38,808 nucleotides of DNA from Alphaproteobacteria bacterium (GTDB lineage: Bacteria > Pseudomonadota > Alphaproteobacteria > Rhizobiales > Aestuariivirgaceae): the NCBI GenBank assembly GCA_024640405.1, contig JAHEFB010000044.1:1-38808 (forward strand), in the 5' to 3' direction. The notes under the pieces were generated by a model. The model had not been told where the DNA came from, ran no database searches, and saw nothing but the letters and a program-made list of their open reading frames with translations. The translations under genes were made by a program, and so were the position numbers. Of this stretch, positions 24,722 through 32,326 are shown one piece after another (position 1 is the first letter of the stretch; each line of letters opens with the position of its first letter).

Positions 24722-26280
24722 GCCCGGGCCAGCGCGGCGTCGATCAGGTCGCGGTAGGGTTCGCTGCATCCTGCATCATTTGGCACGTCGGGCATCGCGC
24801 CGGCGTCCGGCTTGAGGCCGCACAGCTTGCACATCTGTTCCAGCGCCTTGCCCGGGTCGCCTACCATGTCCTCGTATTGCAGTACTATGGAATCGTTGGG
24901 AAACGCCTGCACCATGAAATCAATCATCTTGTTGTAGGCGGTCACATAGCGCTTGATGGCGGCAAGGTCGTAGGAGTACGTGTTGCCCGACCGGTAATGC
25001 TTCATGAAGATACGCAACACCAGGTCGTGAAGATCGCGCTTGATGAACACGAACTTTGTGTTGGGAATGGCGTTGTAAACAATCGGCGCGTCCCACAGGT
25101 GCCCGGGTGTGGTGTTGGTGAATATCCGGTTGTCGCCGACCAGTTCGTCAACCAGGCCCCTGTAGAAATCGCGCACCACCGGATAAAGCTGCAGCGGCAA
25201 CTGGCCGATGGACTTGAAGGTAATCAGCGCGCCGTTCTGGTAACCATTGGTGATGGCGCGTTGTATGGCGGGGTTTTCATAACCCCTGAAGACATCGGCC
25301 TGCGACGCGATGATCGATTCCGCGGTGGTCTTGCCCGATCTCGACATGCCGAGAATGAACAGCGATGTCGGATAGTCGGCATCCTTGTTCTTCTTGTTGC
25401 GGAATTTCGACAGGTTGTTGCCCAGCCACTCCGCCCGCTTCTCCACGGTCTGGATGTCCAGCGCCTGCTCTTCGCTCACCTGCGGCAGAACCATGGCGTT
25501 GGCCTTCACCGCCCAGTCCCAGGCGTCCTGGTGGCGTCCCAGCTTGTCGAATGCCGTCACCCGCACAAAGGCATCGCTGACCATGTCTTTCGCCTTGTCG
25601 GCACCCGGTTCGGGCACCACCTTGCCGAGGTCCGCTATCAGGTCACGCTTGATCAGGGCCGTCGGCAATTGCGCATAGTAGCCCAGCACACCCAGTGTCG
25701 GTCCTTTGAGCTTCAGCAACCGGTCAAGCGCGTCGCGTGCTTCGGCATGACGGCCCAGCGCCGAACAGGCACCGGCCAGGCTTTGCAGGGCTGCCACCAT
25801 GTCGGGGTCCAGCTCAAGCGCTTTCCGGCAGGCTTCCCGGGCCAGCACATACTCACGCTCTTCGTAATAGACTTCCGCCAGCATCACGTGGATTTCCGGC
25901 TGGGTGTCATTGATCTCCAGCGCATCGCGCAGCGTCCGGCTGGCCATTTCCTTGGCGCCGATCAGCAGGTATTCGCCGGCAAGCGCGGTCAGTGTGGTCC
26001 AGCTTGACGGGTTCAGCATCGCCGCCTGCACCAGATAGACAATGGCCAGCGAGTGGTCCTGACGGTCACCATAAGTCAGGCCAAGTGTGTGCAGCGCACC
26101 GTAATAATCCGGAAACTCCTTCAGCAGTGTCAGGCAGATCTGCTCTGCCTGGTCAAACTGTCGCTGCTGGCGCAGGGTCTCTGCCTGCTTGAGCTTGGCG
26201 TGCGCATCCTTCAGCACGGCAATCGGGTCGCCTTCCAGAATTGACTTGGGAACCTTAAGCCCTTTGTTGCGCATGTTCAT
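24718..26280 (-). CDS. TPR-sulfotransferase (copy 1)
   Basis: A 520-residue protein from the ATG at 26280 with AGGA upstream; the frame's first ATG at 26322 lacks a ribosome site. The N-terminal half is tetratricopeptide repeats (QAEQICLTLLKEFPDYYGALHTLGLTYGDR, AREACRKALELDPDMVAALQSLAGACSALG). The C-terminal half is a sulfotransferase domain: the 5'-phosphosulfate loop FILGMSRSGKTTAES, FIKRDLHDLVLRIF for the 3'-phosphate site, then the TPR-class segment NTYSYDLAAIKRYVTAYNKM and VLQYEDMVGDPGKALEQMCKLCGL. It would move sulfate from PAPS to an unknown acceptor. It lies directly downstream of the four-barrel gene, separated by a hairpin, and is homologous over its length to the gene at 36676. Confidence 0.88.
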   Translation of the reverse strand: MNMRNKGLKVPKSILEGDPIAVLKDAHAKLKQAETLRQQRQFDQAEQICLTLLKEFPDYYGALHTLGLTYGDRQDHSLAIVYLVQAAMLNPSSWTTLTALAGEYLLIGAKEMASRTLRDALEINDTQPEIHVMLAEVYYEEREYVLAREACRKALELDPDMVAALQSLAGACSALGRHAEARDALDRLLKLKGPTLGVLGYYAQLPTALIKRDLIADLGKVVPEPGADKAKDMVSDAFVRVTAFDKLGRHQDAWDWAVKANAMVLPQVSEEQALDIQTVEKRAEWLGNNLSKFRNKKNKDADYPTSLFILGMSRSGKTTAESIIASQADVFRGYENPAIQRAITNGYQNGALITFKSIGQLPLQLYPVVRDFYRGLVDELVGDNRIFTNTTPGHLWDAPIVYNAIPNTKFVFIKRDLHDLVLRIFMKHYRSGNTYSYDLAAIKRYVTAYNKMIDFMVQAFPNDSIVLQYEDMVGDPGKALEQMCKLCGLKPDAGAMPDVPNDAGCSEPYRDLIDAALARA

Positions 26281-26365
26281 GATCCTGTTTGCTGCTTGAA
26301 GTCTCGCCGGCCGGCCGGGCAATTCTCATAACATCAACACCCTGCACGAACAAATACAAACCCCT

Positions 26366-26418
26366 CACCGGCCAGCAAAAAAGCAGGCCGTAAGGCCTGC
26401 TTTCGCGGTGTGCAAATG
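26366..26418 (-). terminator. Terminator hairpin after the four-barrel gene (also half of a 53-bp repeat pair)
   Basis: Perfect ten-base arms AAAGCAGGCC (26380-26389) and GGCCTGCTTT (26394-26403) around GTAA, with outer CACC/GGTG pairing. On the minus strand it is followed by TTTGCTGG. A 53-bp block around it recurs at 29061-29113 on the other side of the four-barrel gene. Confidence 0.75.
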
Positions 26419-26432
26419 TTCCGGGAATAAAC

Positions 26433-28850
26433 CTACAGATGCAGGTTGATGCCGAGCCTGATCTGGCCGTATGTATCGAAATCTATGCCTTCCGTGCTCA
26501 CATCATTGTCACCTCCGGCTCCCAGATACGGGACTCTGTCCGACCCGATGTGGGCGAGGCCCTCGGCTTTCAGGGAAACCGAGTTACTAATGAAGCTTTC
26601 AATGCCGACACCGACCACCGGCCGGACCAGGGCTTCCCGGTTTTCGTCCCCGTCGGATGAGTCCTTGGCCGTAACGCCCAATATGCCAACTCCGGCGGTT
26701 GCATAGACCAGGTGGTTGTCAATCGGCACGCCAAGACGGCCGCGCACCGACGCCACAATATCAAGTGTGGCTTCTTCACCCTCTTCAGTCTGTCCACCCC
26801 ACTCCAGACCGCCATTGCCGATATCGGCCTCGACACCCCACACGAAGGAATCGTGGTCGAAGTTTCTGCCGACCTGCAGACCGGCCACAAACCCATGTTC
26901 GACACGGAAGATTTCGGTATCGTCATCGCCAAGTCCGGCAGCGCCGCCAAAATTGCCACCGACATAATACCGGTTCCAGTCGCCGCGTTCAGGCTGCGCC
27001 GTGATTTCAGCACCCTCACCCGGGCCGAAGAAGTAGTTCACACCCAGCCTTAACTGGCCAACGGTGTCCAGGTGGACGCCTTCACTTTCGCTCGGGTCCC
27101 ATTTTACCAACGTGTCGCTGCCGATAAAGGCCAGGCCTTCCGCCCTGACCGACAGGGACGGGGTTACCATGCTTTCAAACCCAAGACCCGCAACCGGTCT
27201 GACCACTGAATCGGACTCAAGGCCGTGACTGCTGTTATTTGAGTCGGCTGATCCAAACAGGATGCCAACACCTGCGGTCGCATAGATCAGGTGATTGTCA
27301 ACCGGCAGACCAACCCGGCCGCGTAGCGAGGTGACAACGTCCAGCGAGGCGCTTTTTGCAGTAGTTGCATACACTGCCAGGCCGCCCAGACCGACATCGC
27401 CCTCAATGCCCCACACAAATGATCCGGCGTCAAAGTTCATGCCCATTTGCAGTCCTGAGGCAAAGCCATGCGCCGTGTAGGCAAACAAGGTGCTGTCACG
27501 GTCTTCGATGCGGCCCAGATTGGAGCCGAAACTGGCACCGACATAAAACCGCTCCCAGTTCGGCCGCGCAGAGTCGTCCCCGTCAAGATCAGCACCGTAG
27601 TCCGATTTCGGGCCGCTGTTTGCGCCCAGGTGCATGTTCAGCCCCATCCTGATCTGGCCCACTGTGCCCAGTTTCATGCCACCGGTGTTGGAGCCGGTGC
27701 CGCCGAAGGAAATCTCGTCGTCACCGATAATTGCCAGCCCTTCTGCTTTCAGCGAAATACCGGGTGTTATCCGGCTTTCGATGCCCAGGCCGACGGCGGG
27801 CCTGACGATGGTTTCCCGATTGCGGACGTTAATGTCTGCGTCTGAACCTGCTTCTACCTGCACCGACAAAAGGCCGACTCCGGCAGTTGCGTAAATCAGG
27901 TGATTGTCCACCGGCAGGCCGACCCGCGCCCGGATTGTGGACACAACATCCAGAGAACCAGTTATATCGTACGTTGAACTGTCCCAGAGCAGGCCGCCGG
28001 TACCCACGTCAGCTTCCAGGCCCCAGACAAAGGAGCTTTCATCGAAATTAACACCTGCCTGAAGGCCGGTTGCGACACCGTGCTCAACCCGGGCGAAATG
28101 TCGGTCCAGGTTGTCAATCGCGTAGGCGAGGTTGCCGCCGAAATAGCCGCCGACATAAAAATGCGCCCAGTCCGGCCGACCCGTGTCAACCATGATCTCG
28201 GCGCCGCCCGGCTCTCCGAAGAAGTAGTTCACCCCGACCCGTAACTGTCCGACAGTGCCAATTCTTGCACCTTCGGTGCTGTAGTCGGCCAGAACATCAT
28301 CGCCGATATGGGCCAGACCTTCGGCCCTGACCGACATCGACGGCGTCAGCATGCTCTCAAAACCGAGCCCGACAACCGGCCGGATTGCAGTTCCGCTGTC
28401 GGTGTCTGAAAAATTGCTGGCACCCTCAGCAGTCCTTCCCAGCAGCAGGCTGGCACCGGCAGTGGCATAAAGCAGGTGATTGCCGACCGGTACACCAAGG
28501 CGGGCCCGGAGGGATGTGATCAGGTCCAGGGAAAACGTATTTGCGGTTCTCGCCCACCAGTTCAGCCCGCCCAGCCCCACGTCGCCTTCGATGCCCCAGA
28601 TGTAGGTACCGCTGTCAAAGTTTGCACCCAGTTGCAGGCCGGCGCCCAGGCCATGGTCCACATGCTTCCAGACCTGACTCTGGAGATCATCAGCATGAGC
28701 CAGATTGGCCCCAAAGTGGCCGCCAATATAAAACCGTTCCCAGTTTGGCCCGGCCGGCGCGGCAAAATCCGCTGCCGTCGCGTTGTTGACAAATATTCCC
28801 AATGCCGCAATCGACACACCGACCTTGATCCACCTGGACTGGATTTTCAT
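26433..28850 (-). CDS. Giant outer-membrane protein of four tandem Omp25/31-type beta-barrels
   Basis: An 805-residue protein. A signal peptide (to about NNATA-A, residue 27) is followed by four homologous barrel domains at about residues 37-212, 228-409, 432-609 and 625-805. Each opens with W(E/A/N)(R/H)(F/Y)Y(I/V)G and contains G(L/F)..GLQ.G.NFD...(F/Y).WG(I/L/V)E.D(V/I)G, then (S/T)(L/I/V)R.R(L/V)G(V/L)P, H(L/I)(L/I/V)YATAG, and a terminal T(V/Y)GQ(L/I)R.G(V/L/I)N strand. Single barrels of this family are about 200 residues with eight strands. Domains 1 and 3 end in NYFFG, while 2 and 4 end in N(M/L)HL, so an A-B pair was duplicated. Ribosome site GAAGGGG precedes the ATG. Linkers are short and acidic or Gly-rich. 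Confidence 0.93.
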   Translation of the reverse strand: MKIQSRWIKVGVSIAALGIFVNNATAADFAAPAGPNWERFYIGGHFGANLAHADDLQSQVWKHVDHGLGAGLQLGANFDSGTYIWGIEGDVGLGGLNWWARTANTFSLDLITSLRARLGVPVGNHLLYATAGASLLLGRTAEGASNFSDTDSGTAIRPVVGLGFESMLTPSMSVRAEGLAHIGDDVLADYSTEGARIGTVGQLRVGVNYFFGEPGGAEIMVDTGRPDWAHFYVGGYFGGNLAYAIDNLDRHFARVEHGVATGLQAGVNFDESSFVWGLEADVGTGGLLWDSSTYDITGSLDVVSTIRARVGLPVDNHLIYATAGVGLLSVQVEAGSDADINVRNRETIVRPAVGLGIESRITPGISLKAEGLAIIGDDEISFGGTGSNTGGMKLGTVGQIRMGLNMHLGANSGPKSDYGADLDGDDSARPNWERFYVGASFGSNLGRIEDRDSTLFAYTAHGFASGLQMGMNFDAGSFVWGIEGDVGLGGLAVYATTAKSASLDVVTSLRGRVGLPVDNHLIYATAGVGILFGSADSNNSSHGLESDSVVRPVAGLGFESMVTPSLSVRAEGLAFIGSDTLVKWDPSESEGVHLDTVGQLRLGVNYFFGPGEGAEITAQPERGDWNRYYVGGNFGGAAGLGDDDTEIFRVEHGFVAGLQVGRNFDHDSFVWGVEADIGNGGLEWGGQTEEGEEATLDIVASVRGRLGVPIDNHLVYATAGVGILGVTAKDSSDGDENREALVRPVVGVGIESFISNSVSLKAEGLAHIGSDRVPYLGAGGDNDVSTEGIDFDTYGQIRLGINLHL

Positions 28851-29009
28851 GAGATTTCCCCTTCACACCCGATTCGCCCAGCACTTTCCGGTAAATCAGC
28901 TAACATCCTGCAATCGTTAGCGAATTCCCGTCAATGCGAAAGTGCCATATGTTGAGCCTGCAAAAAATATACAACCTGGGCGCGAAGTTAGCACACATTT
29001 TGACGTAAT

Positions 29010-29043
29010 ACTGTGACATTTCTGCCACACTTTCTGAAAAAAG
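29010..29043 (+). promoter_or_regulatory. Direct-repeat motif, copy d, upstream of the broken gene at 29119
   Basis: TGTGACA-TTTC-TGCCACA, two heptamers 11 bp apart, followed by CTTT and an A-run. It aligns without gaps to the motifs before three outer-membrane protein genes at 29476, 30698 and 35773. It also lies about 160 bp upstream of the divergent four-barrel gene, so it could serve either side. Confidence 0.55.
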
Positions 29044-29060
29044 AATCGTCTCGACGCCTT

Positions 29061-29113
29061 CACCTGCCGGCAAGAAAGCAGGCCGTGAGGCCTGCTTTCG
29101 CGGTGTGGAAATG
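29061..29113. repeat. Second copy of the 53-bp terminator-hairpin block
   Basis: Nearly identical to 26366-26418. Arms AAAGCAGGCC (29075-29084) and GGCCTGCTTT (29089-29098) surround GTGA, with the same flanks to GGTGTGnAAATG. No gene ends here on either strand, so it is either a scar of a tandem barrel gene once located upstream or a small dispersed element. Confidence 0.7.
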
Positions 29114-29118
29114 GCCGG

Positions 29119-29387
29119 ATGACGGATCTACAGGACACAATTACCTATCAAAACGCCCGTGCAGAGTGGTGGCATGCCCATGTTTTGGTTTCCGGCGGCT
29201 TGATGCAGCTGCGCCATATGGTTCCGCCGCGTGGGCCTATGTCAGCGAATTCGCCACACCGGGCGACGCCATTGAACGGTTCAGGGCGGCAGGCTTCCAC
29301 CACGCCAGGCGGTTTGGCGTGTTCAGCCACCGGCTTGAAGGATTGCAGGCCCCGGCACTGAAACAAGGTGTCTCAGTCGATTTGTAA
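29119..29387 (+). pseudogene. Probable frameshifted small gene, unknown
   Basis: From the ATG at 29119 one frame gives MTDLQDTITYQNARAEWWHA then HVLVSGGLMQL. Around 29210 the protein-like reading passes to another frame: AAPYGSAAWAYVSEFATPGD, AIERFRAAGFHHARRFGVFS, ending at a stop at 29387. The second part has the codon-position composition of neighbouring genes, while the first frame becomes low-quality after the shift. Joined, it would be a soluble protein of about 90 residues. No family is recognised. It lies just after a hairpin block and a direct-repeat motif. If there is no frameshift, only the short 80-residue product would be made. Confidence 0.45.
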
Positions 29388-29475
29388 TCGGCTGAAAACG
29401 GCCACATTTTCGAACATCCCCGGGCCCCGCCGCCCGCCGCAGCCGTGAAGCATCCGGAAGACGGCTGGCAGGTCC

Positions 29476-29509
29476 ACTGTGGCCGATAGGCAACACTTTT
29501 GAAAAAAAG
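29476..29509 (+). promoter_or_regulatory. Direct-repeat motif, copy a, upstream of the first duplicated outer-membrane gene
   Basis: TGTGGCC-GATA-GGCAACA followed by CTTTTGAAAAAAAG, 120 bp before the ATG at 29596 and upstream of the -35 element. An 11-bp period is typical of OmpR/PhoB/ChvI-type response regulator sites; the factor is not known. Confidence 0.55.
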
Positions 29510-29530
29510 CCTCGCTTCGCTGATAGTTCT

Positions 29531-29559
29531 TTGCGCAAGGACACGATTTTTGATACATA
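29531..29559 (+). promoter_or_regulatory. Sigma-70-like promoter of the first duplicated outer-membrane gene
   Basis: TTGCGC at 29531-29536, 17-base spacer, TACATA at 29554-29559. The duplicated copy has the same architecture at 30753-30781. Confidence 0.55.
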
Positions 29560-29595
29560 TTGCCCAATTGCAGGATTCGAAGAAGGGGTTTTCAG

Positions 29596-30546
29596 ATGTC
29601 CAGAAAGATTGCGGCTTTGGCCATGGCGGGTTTGCTTGGCAGTTTCGGCACCGCGCAGGCGGCCGATTTTGAGCCCGAGCGCGAGCTTGGTCTCATTGTA
29701 TCAGGTGTTGTTGATCAGTGGGCCGGCATCCAGTTCATCGACGGGCCAGAGGCTGGTTTTGGCCCTCCCGGTGCCACAACGGATGAGACGGTTTTCGTAA
29801 ACGGCGGTGAAGGTCTGCTGAGCCTGCCTGCCGGAGACAACCTCTCGATCCAGAGCGACTTCAAGTACGAGTACAACGAGAATGCGCTGGATACGGCGGA
29901 AACAGGCGATGTCTTAGGGCCCGAATACATGTTCCAGGGTGCCTTTCACCTGAGCTGGCGCGACCCGTCCTCGGGTCTGTTCGGGTTCTTCGGCGGCATT
30001 GGTGAAGCCAATGTCGGCGAACTGGATACAGTCGGCCGCTTCATCGGCGGTGAAGGCCAGATCTATATGGGCAACCTGACATTCTACGCACAGGGCGGTT
30101 ATGTAGACTTTGAAGCTCAGGATACCGTGGGTTTCGGCGTGGCTACACTGGAAGACGGTGCCTTTGCACGCGGTGTTATTCGCTGGTTCCCGACGGCAGA
30201 TTCCAGGTTGCAGCTCGAAGGCACCTACATTCATGTGGATTACACGGCCGCCGTTCCCAATGTCGGCGACATGGAAGCCTTTACCGTGAAGGCGCGGTAT
30301 GATTTCACCCTCGGCGGCATGCCGATATTGGGTGATGTGCCGCTCTACTTTGCCTATCGCGGGATTTTCCGGGACAACTGTCTTGAAACCGCCGTTTCCT
30401 CAACGGATACCGACGATCACACCATCATGGTCGGGACGTCCTATTCATTCAGCGGCGACAGGCTGACCGTTGACCGCCAGGGTGCAACCCTGGATACGCC
30501 TGATTTCTACCACAGCTGCTCCGCATCCAATCAGACTTCAGGCTAG
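29596..30546 (+). CDS. Outer-membrane beta-barrel protein, tandem copy 1
   Basis: A 316-residue protein from the ATG at 29596, after GAAGAAGGGG; the frame's TTG at 29560 is not used. The signal peptide MSRKIAALAMAGLLGSFGTAQA-ADF is followed by alternating strands rich in Gly and aromatics (GEGQIYMGNLTFYAQGGYVDFE, GVIRWFPTADSRLQLEGTYI, FTVKARYDFTLGG, TIMVGTSYSF), typical of an exported barrel. Two cysteines near the C-terminus (DNCLET and HSCSAS) could form a disulfide. The exact family is not recognised; it differs from the Omp25/31-type barrels nearby. It is about 90 percent identical to the next gene, and promoter and terminator are duplicated with it. Confidence 0.82.
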   Translation: MSRKIAALAMAGLLGSFGTAQAADFEPERELGLIVSGVVDQWAGIQFIDGPEAGFGPPGATTDETVFVNGGEGLLSLPAGDNLSIQSDFKYEYNENALDTAETGDVLGPEYMFQGAFHLSWRDPSSGLFGFFGGIGEANVGELDTVGRFIGGEGQIYMGNLTFYAQGGYVDFEAQDTVGFGVATLEDGAFARGVIRWFPTADSRLQLEGTYIHVDYTAAVPNVGDMEAFTVKARYDFTLGGMPILGDVPLYFAYRGIFRDNCLETAVSSTDTDDHTIMVGTSYSFSGDRLTVDRQGATLDTPDFYHSCSASNQTSG

Positions 30547-30578
30547 TTTCTGAAATCAACGGAGCATTATGCAAATCC

Positions 30579-30610
30579 GGGTCTGTCGCAGCAGCGGCAG
30601 GCCCATTTTT
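30579..30610 (+). terminator. Terminator of outer-membrane gene copy 1
   Basis: GGGTCTG (30579-30585) pairs with CAGGCCC (30598-30604), with one G-T pair, and is followed by ATTTTTA. It matches the terminator after copy 2. Confidence 0.75.
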
Positions 30611-30697
30611 ACGGGCAGGGTATCAGGAGCTTCGGGATAATTCGGATTCTGCCAGCTTCTTAGACCGTGAAACGTCCGAAAATCTGACGGCTGCCGC

Positions 30698-30730
30698 ACT
30701 GTGGCAAAAATGCAACACTTTTCAACAAAG
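30698..30730 (+). promoter_or_regulatory. Direct-repeat motif, copy b, upstream of outer-membrane gene copy 2
   Basis: TGTGGCA-AAAA-TGCAACA followed by CTTTTCAACAAAG, again 120 bp before the ATG (30818). The heptamers keep the 11-bp period while the spacer differs from copy a. Confidence 0.55.
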
Positions 30731-30752
30731 CACCGGCGCAGCCGATAGTTCT

Positions 30753-30781
30753 TTGCGTAGAGTCAGGTTTTTTGCTACAAA
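30753..30781 (+). promoter_or_regulatory. Sigma-70-like promoter of outer-membrane gene copy 2
   Basis: TTGCGT at 30753-30758, 17-base spacer, TACAAA at 30776-30781, parallel to the promoter of copy 1. Confidence 0.55.
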
Positions 30782-30817
30782 TTGGGTAATTGCAGGATTC
30801 GAAGAAGGGGTTTTCAG

Positions 30818-31774
30818 ATGTCCAACAGGATTGCGGCTTTGGCCATGGCAGGTTTGCTCGGCAGTTTCGGCACCGCGCAGGCGGCCGATTTCGAACCCGA
30901 GCGCGAACTCGGGCTGATCGTGTCCGGTGTGGTGGATCAGTGGGCCGGCATCCAGTTCATCGACGGTCCGGAGGCTGGTTTCATTGGACCAGTTGCCACA
31001 ACGGATGAGACGGTTTTCGTAAACGGCGGTGAAGGTCTGCTGAGCCTGCCTGCCGGAGACAACCTCTCGATCCAGAGCGATTTCAAGTACGAGTACAACG
31101 AGAATGCGCTGGATTCGATATCTGCCGGTGACGTTATCGGACCCGAATACATGTTCCAGGGTGCATTCCACCTGAGCTGGCGCGACCCGTCCTCGGGTCT
31201 GTTCGGCTTCTTCGGCGGCATTGGTGAAGCCAACCATGGCGAGCGGGATACAGTCGGCCGCTTCATTGGCGGTGAAGGCCAGATCTATATGGGCAACCTG
31301 ACATTCTACGCACAGGGCGGTTATGTAGACTTTGAAGTTCAGGATCCAGTGGGTTTCGGCGTGGCTACGCTGGAAGACGGTGCCTTTGCACGCGGTGTTA
31401 TTCGCTGGTTCCCGACTGCAGATTCCAGGTTGCAGCTCGAAGGCACTTATCTGCACGTGGATTACACGGCCGCCGTTCCCAATGTCGGCGACATGGAAGC
31501 CTTTACCGTGAAGGCGCGGTATGATTTCACCCTCGGCGGCATGCCGATATTGGGTGATGTGCCGATCTACTTTGCCTATCGCGGGATTTTCCGGGACAAT
31601 TGTCTGGAAACCGGTGTTTCCTCGGCGGATACAGACGATCACACCATCATGGTCGGGACATCCTATTCATTCAGCGGCGACAGGCTCACCGTTGACCGCC
31701 AGGGCGCAACCCTGGATACGCCTGATTTCTACCACAGCTGCTCAGCATCCGATCAGACTTCTATTCCGGGTTGA
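30818..31774 (+). CDS. Outer-membrane beta-barrel protein, tandem copy 2
   Basis: A 318-residue protein, near-identical to the gene at 29596, with the same signal peptide (MSNRIAALAMAGLLGSFGTAQA). Differences cluster in short segments likely to be surface loops: GFGPPGA versus GFIGPVA, DTAETGDVLG versus DSISAGDVIG, NVGELDT versus NHGERDT, and the C-terminal tail NQTSG versus DQTSIPG. The strands are almost unchanged. That pattern suggests a recent 1,222-bp tandem duplication including promoter and terminator, with loop divergence. The large overlapping frame on the other strand (30722-31642) is a shadow. Confidence 0.82.
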   Translation: MSNRIAALAMAGLLGSFGTAQAADFEPERELGLIVSGVVDQWAGIQFIDGPEAGFIGPVATTDETVFVNGGEGLLSLPAGDNLSIQSDFKYEYNENALDSISAGDVIGPEYMFQGAFHLSWRDPSSGLFGFFGGIGEANHGERDTVGRFIGGEGQIYMGNLTFYAQGGYVDFEVQDPVGFGVATLEDGAFARGVIRWFPTADSRLQLEGTYLHVDYTAAVPNVGDMEAFTVKARYDFTLGGMPILGDVPIYFAYRGIFRDNCLETGVSSADTDDHTIMVGTSYSFSGDRLTVDRQGATLDTPDFYHSCSASDQTSIPG

Positions 31775-31806
31775 TTCCTGAAACCGCAGGAGCATTAAGC
31801 AATTCC

Positions 31807-31837
31807 GGGCCTGTCGCACCAGCGGCAGGCCCTTTTT
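31807..31837 (+). terminator. Terminator of outer-membrane gene copy 2
   Basis: GGGCCTG (31807-31813) pairs with CAGGCCC (31826-31832), followed by TTTTT. Confidence 0.85.
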
Positions 31838-31883
31838 CCGGGCACGATGGTTTTGGGTCTGTATTGCCATTTGGCATAAAATA

Positions 31884-31905
31884 TCCTATATTGCGCCATA
31901 TAGGA
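31884..31905. promoter_or_regulatory. Palindromic operator of the Xre-RES pair
   Basis: TCCTATAT and ATATAGGA form a perfect eight-base dyad with a six-base centre, overlapping the ribosome site (AGGAGAG) of the antitoxin. A smaller palindrome, TGCCATTTGGCA, is just upstream (about 31865-31876). The position fits autorepression by the antitoxin. Confidence 0.7.
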
Positions 31906-31912
31906 GAGCCAT

Positions 31913-32326
31913 ATGCCGCAACTTCAACTGATAGAGACGTCATCGCAGGATTTTCTGCCGGATCCCGTTACCGATGAAGAGGCAGCAGCCATGTTCCGTG
32001 CGGTCGTCAATCTGTTCCGCGCCTGGGGTGTGACCGACGCGGAAGCCGCAACGCTGCTCGATCTGCCGGCGCGCACCTTTGCCCGCTGGAAGGCGGATGG
32101 TCCGGGCAGGTTAGGGCGCGACGGCAAGTCACGCCTGTCAAATCTGATGGGCATTCACAAGGCCCTGCGCATCATCTTCCGGGAGCCGCAGCGCGGCTAT
32201 GAATGGGTGAAGAAGCCAAACCGCATTTTCAACGGCAACTCGGCACTCGATGTCATGCTCGGCGGTGAGCTGACCGATCTGATGCGGGTGCGCCGTTCGC
32301 TGGATGCTGAACGCGGTCTCTGGTGA
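31913..32326 (+). CDS. Xre/MbcA/ParS-type antitoxin (DUF2384)
   Basis: A 137-residue protein. The middle has the Xre-like helix-turn-helix (GVTDAEAATLLDLPARTFARWKADG). The C-terminal part has the DUF2384/toxin-binding pattern (LMGIHKALRIIFREPQRGYEWVKKPN, FNGNSALDVMLGGELTDLMRVRRSLDAERG). Antitoxins of this class bind and block RES toxins and repress their own promoter. Its stop overlaps the toxin's start by four bases. The ATG at 31913 is preceded by AGGAG within the palindromic operator. Confidence 0.93.
   Translation: MPQLQLIETSSQDFLPDPVTDEEAAAMFRAVVNLFRAWGVTDAEAATLLDLPARTFARWKADGPGRLGRDGKSRLSNLMGIHKALRIIFREPQRGYEWVKKPNRIFNGNSALDVMLGGELTDLMRVRRSLDAERGLW

Noticed and set aside
24877..26007. 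376-codon plus-strand frame
   Set aside because: Shadow of the TPR-sulfotransferase gene.
26433..28850. Regularly repeated sequence considered as a CRISPR array
   Set aside because: The repeats are about 590 bp coding domains of one protein, not short repeats with spacers.
30722..31642. 306-codon minus-strand frame
   Set aside because: Antisense to outer-membrane gene copy 2; a similar shorter frame exists antisense to copy 1 simply because the DNA is duplicated.
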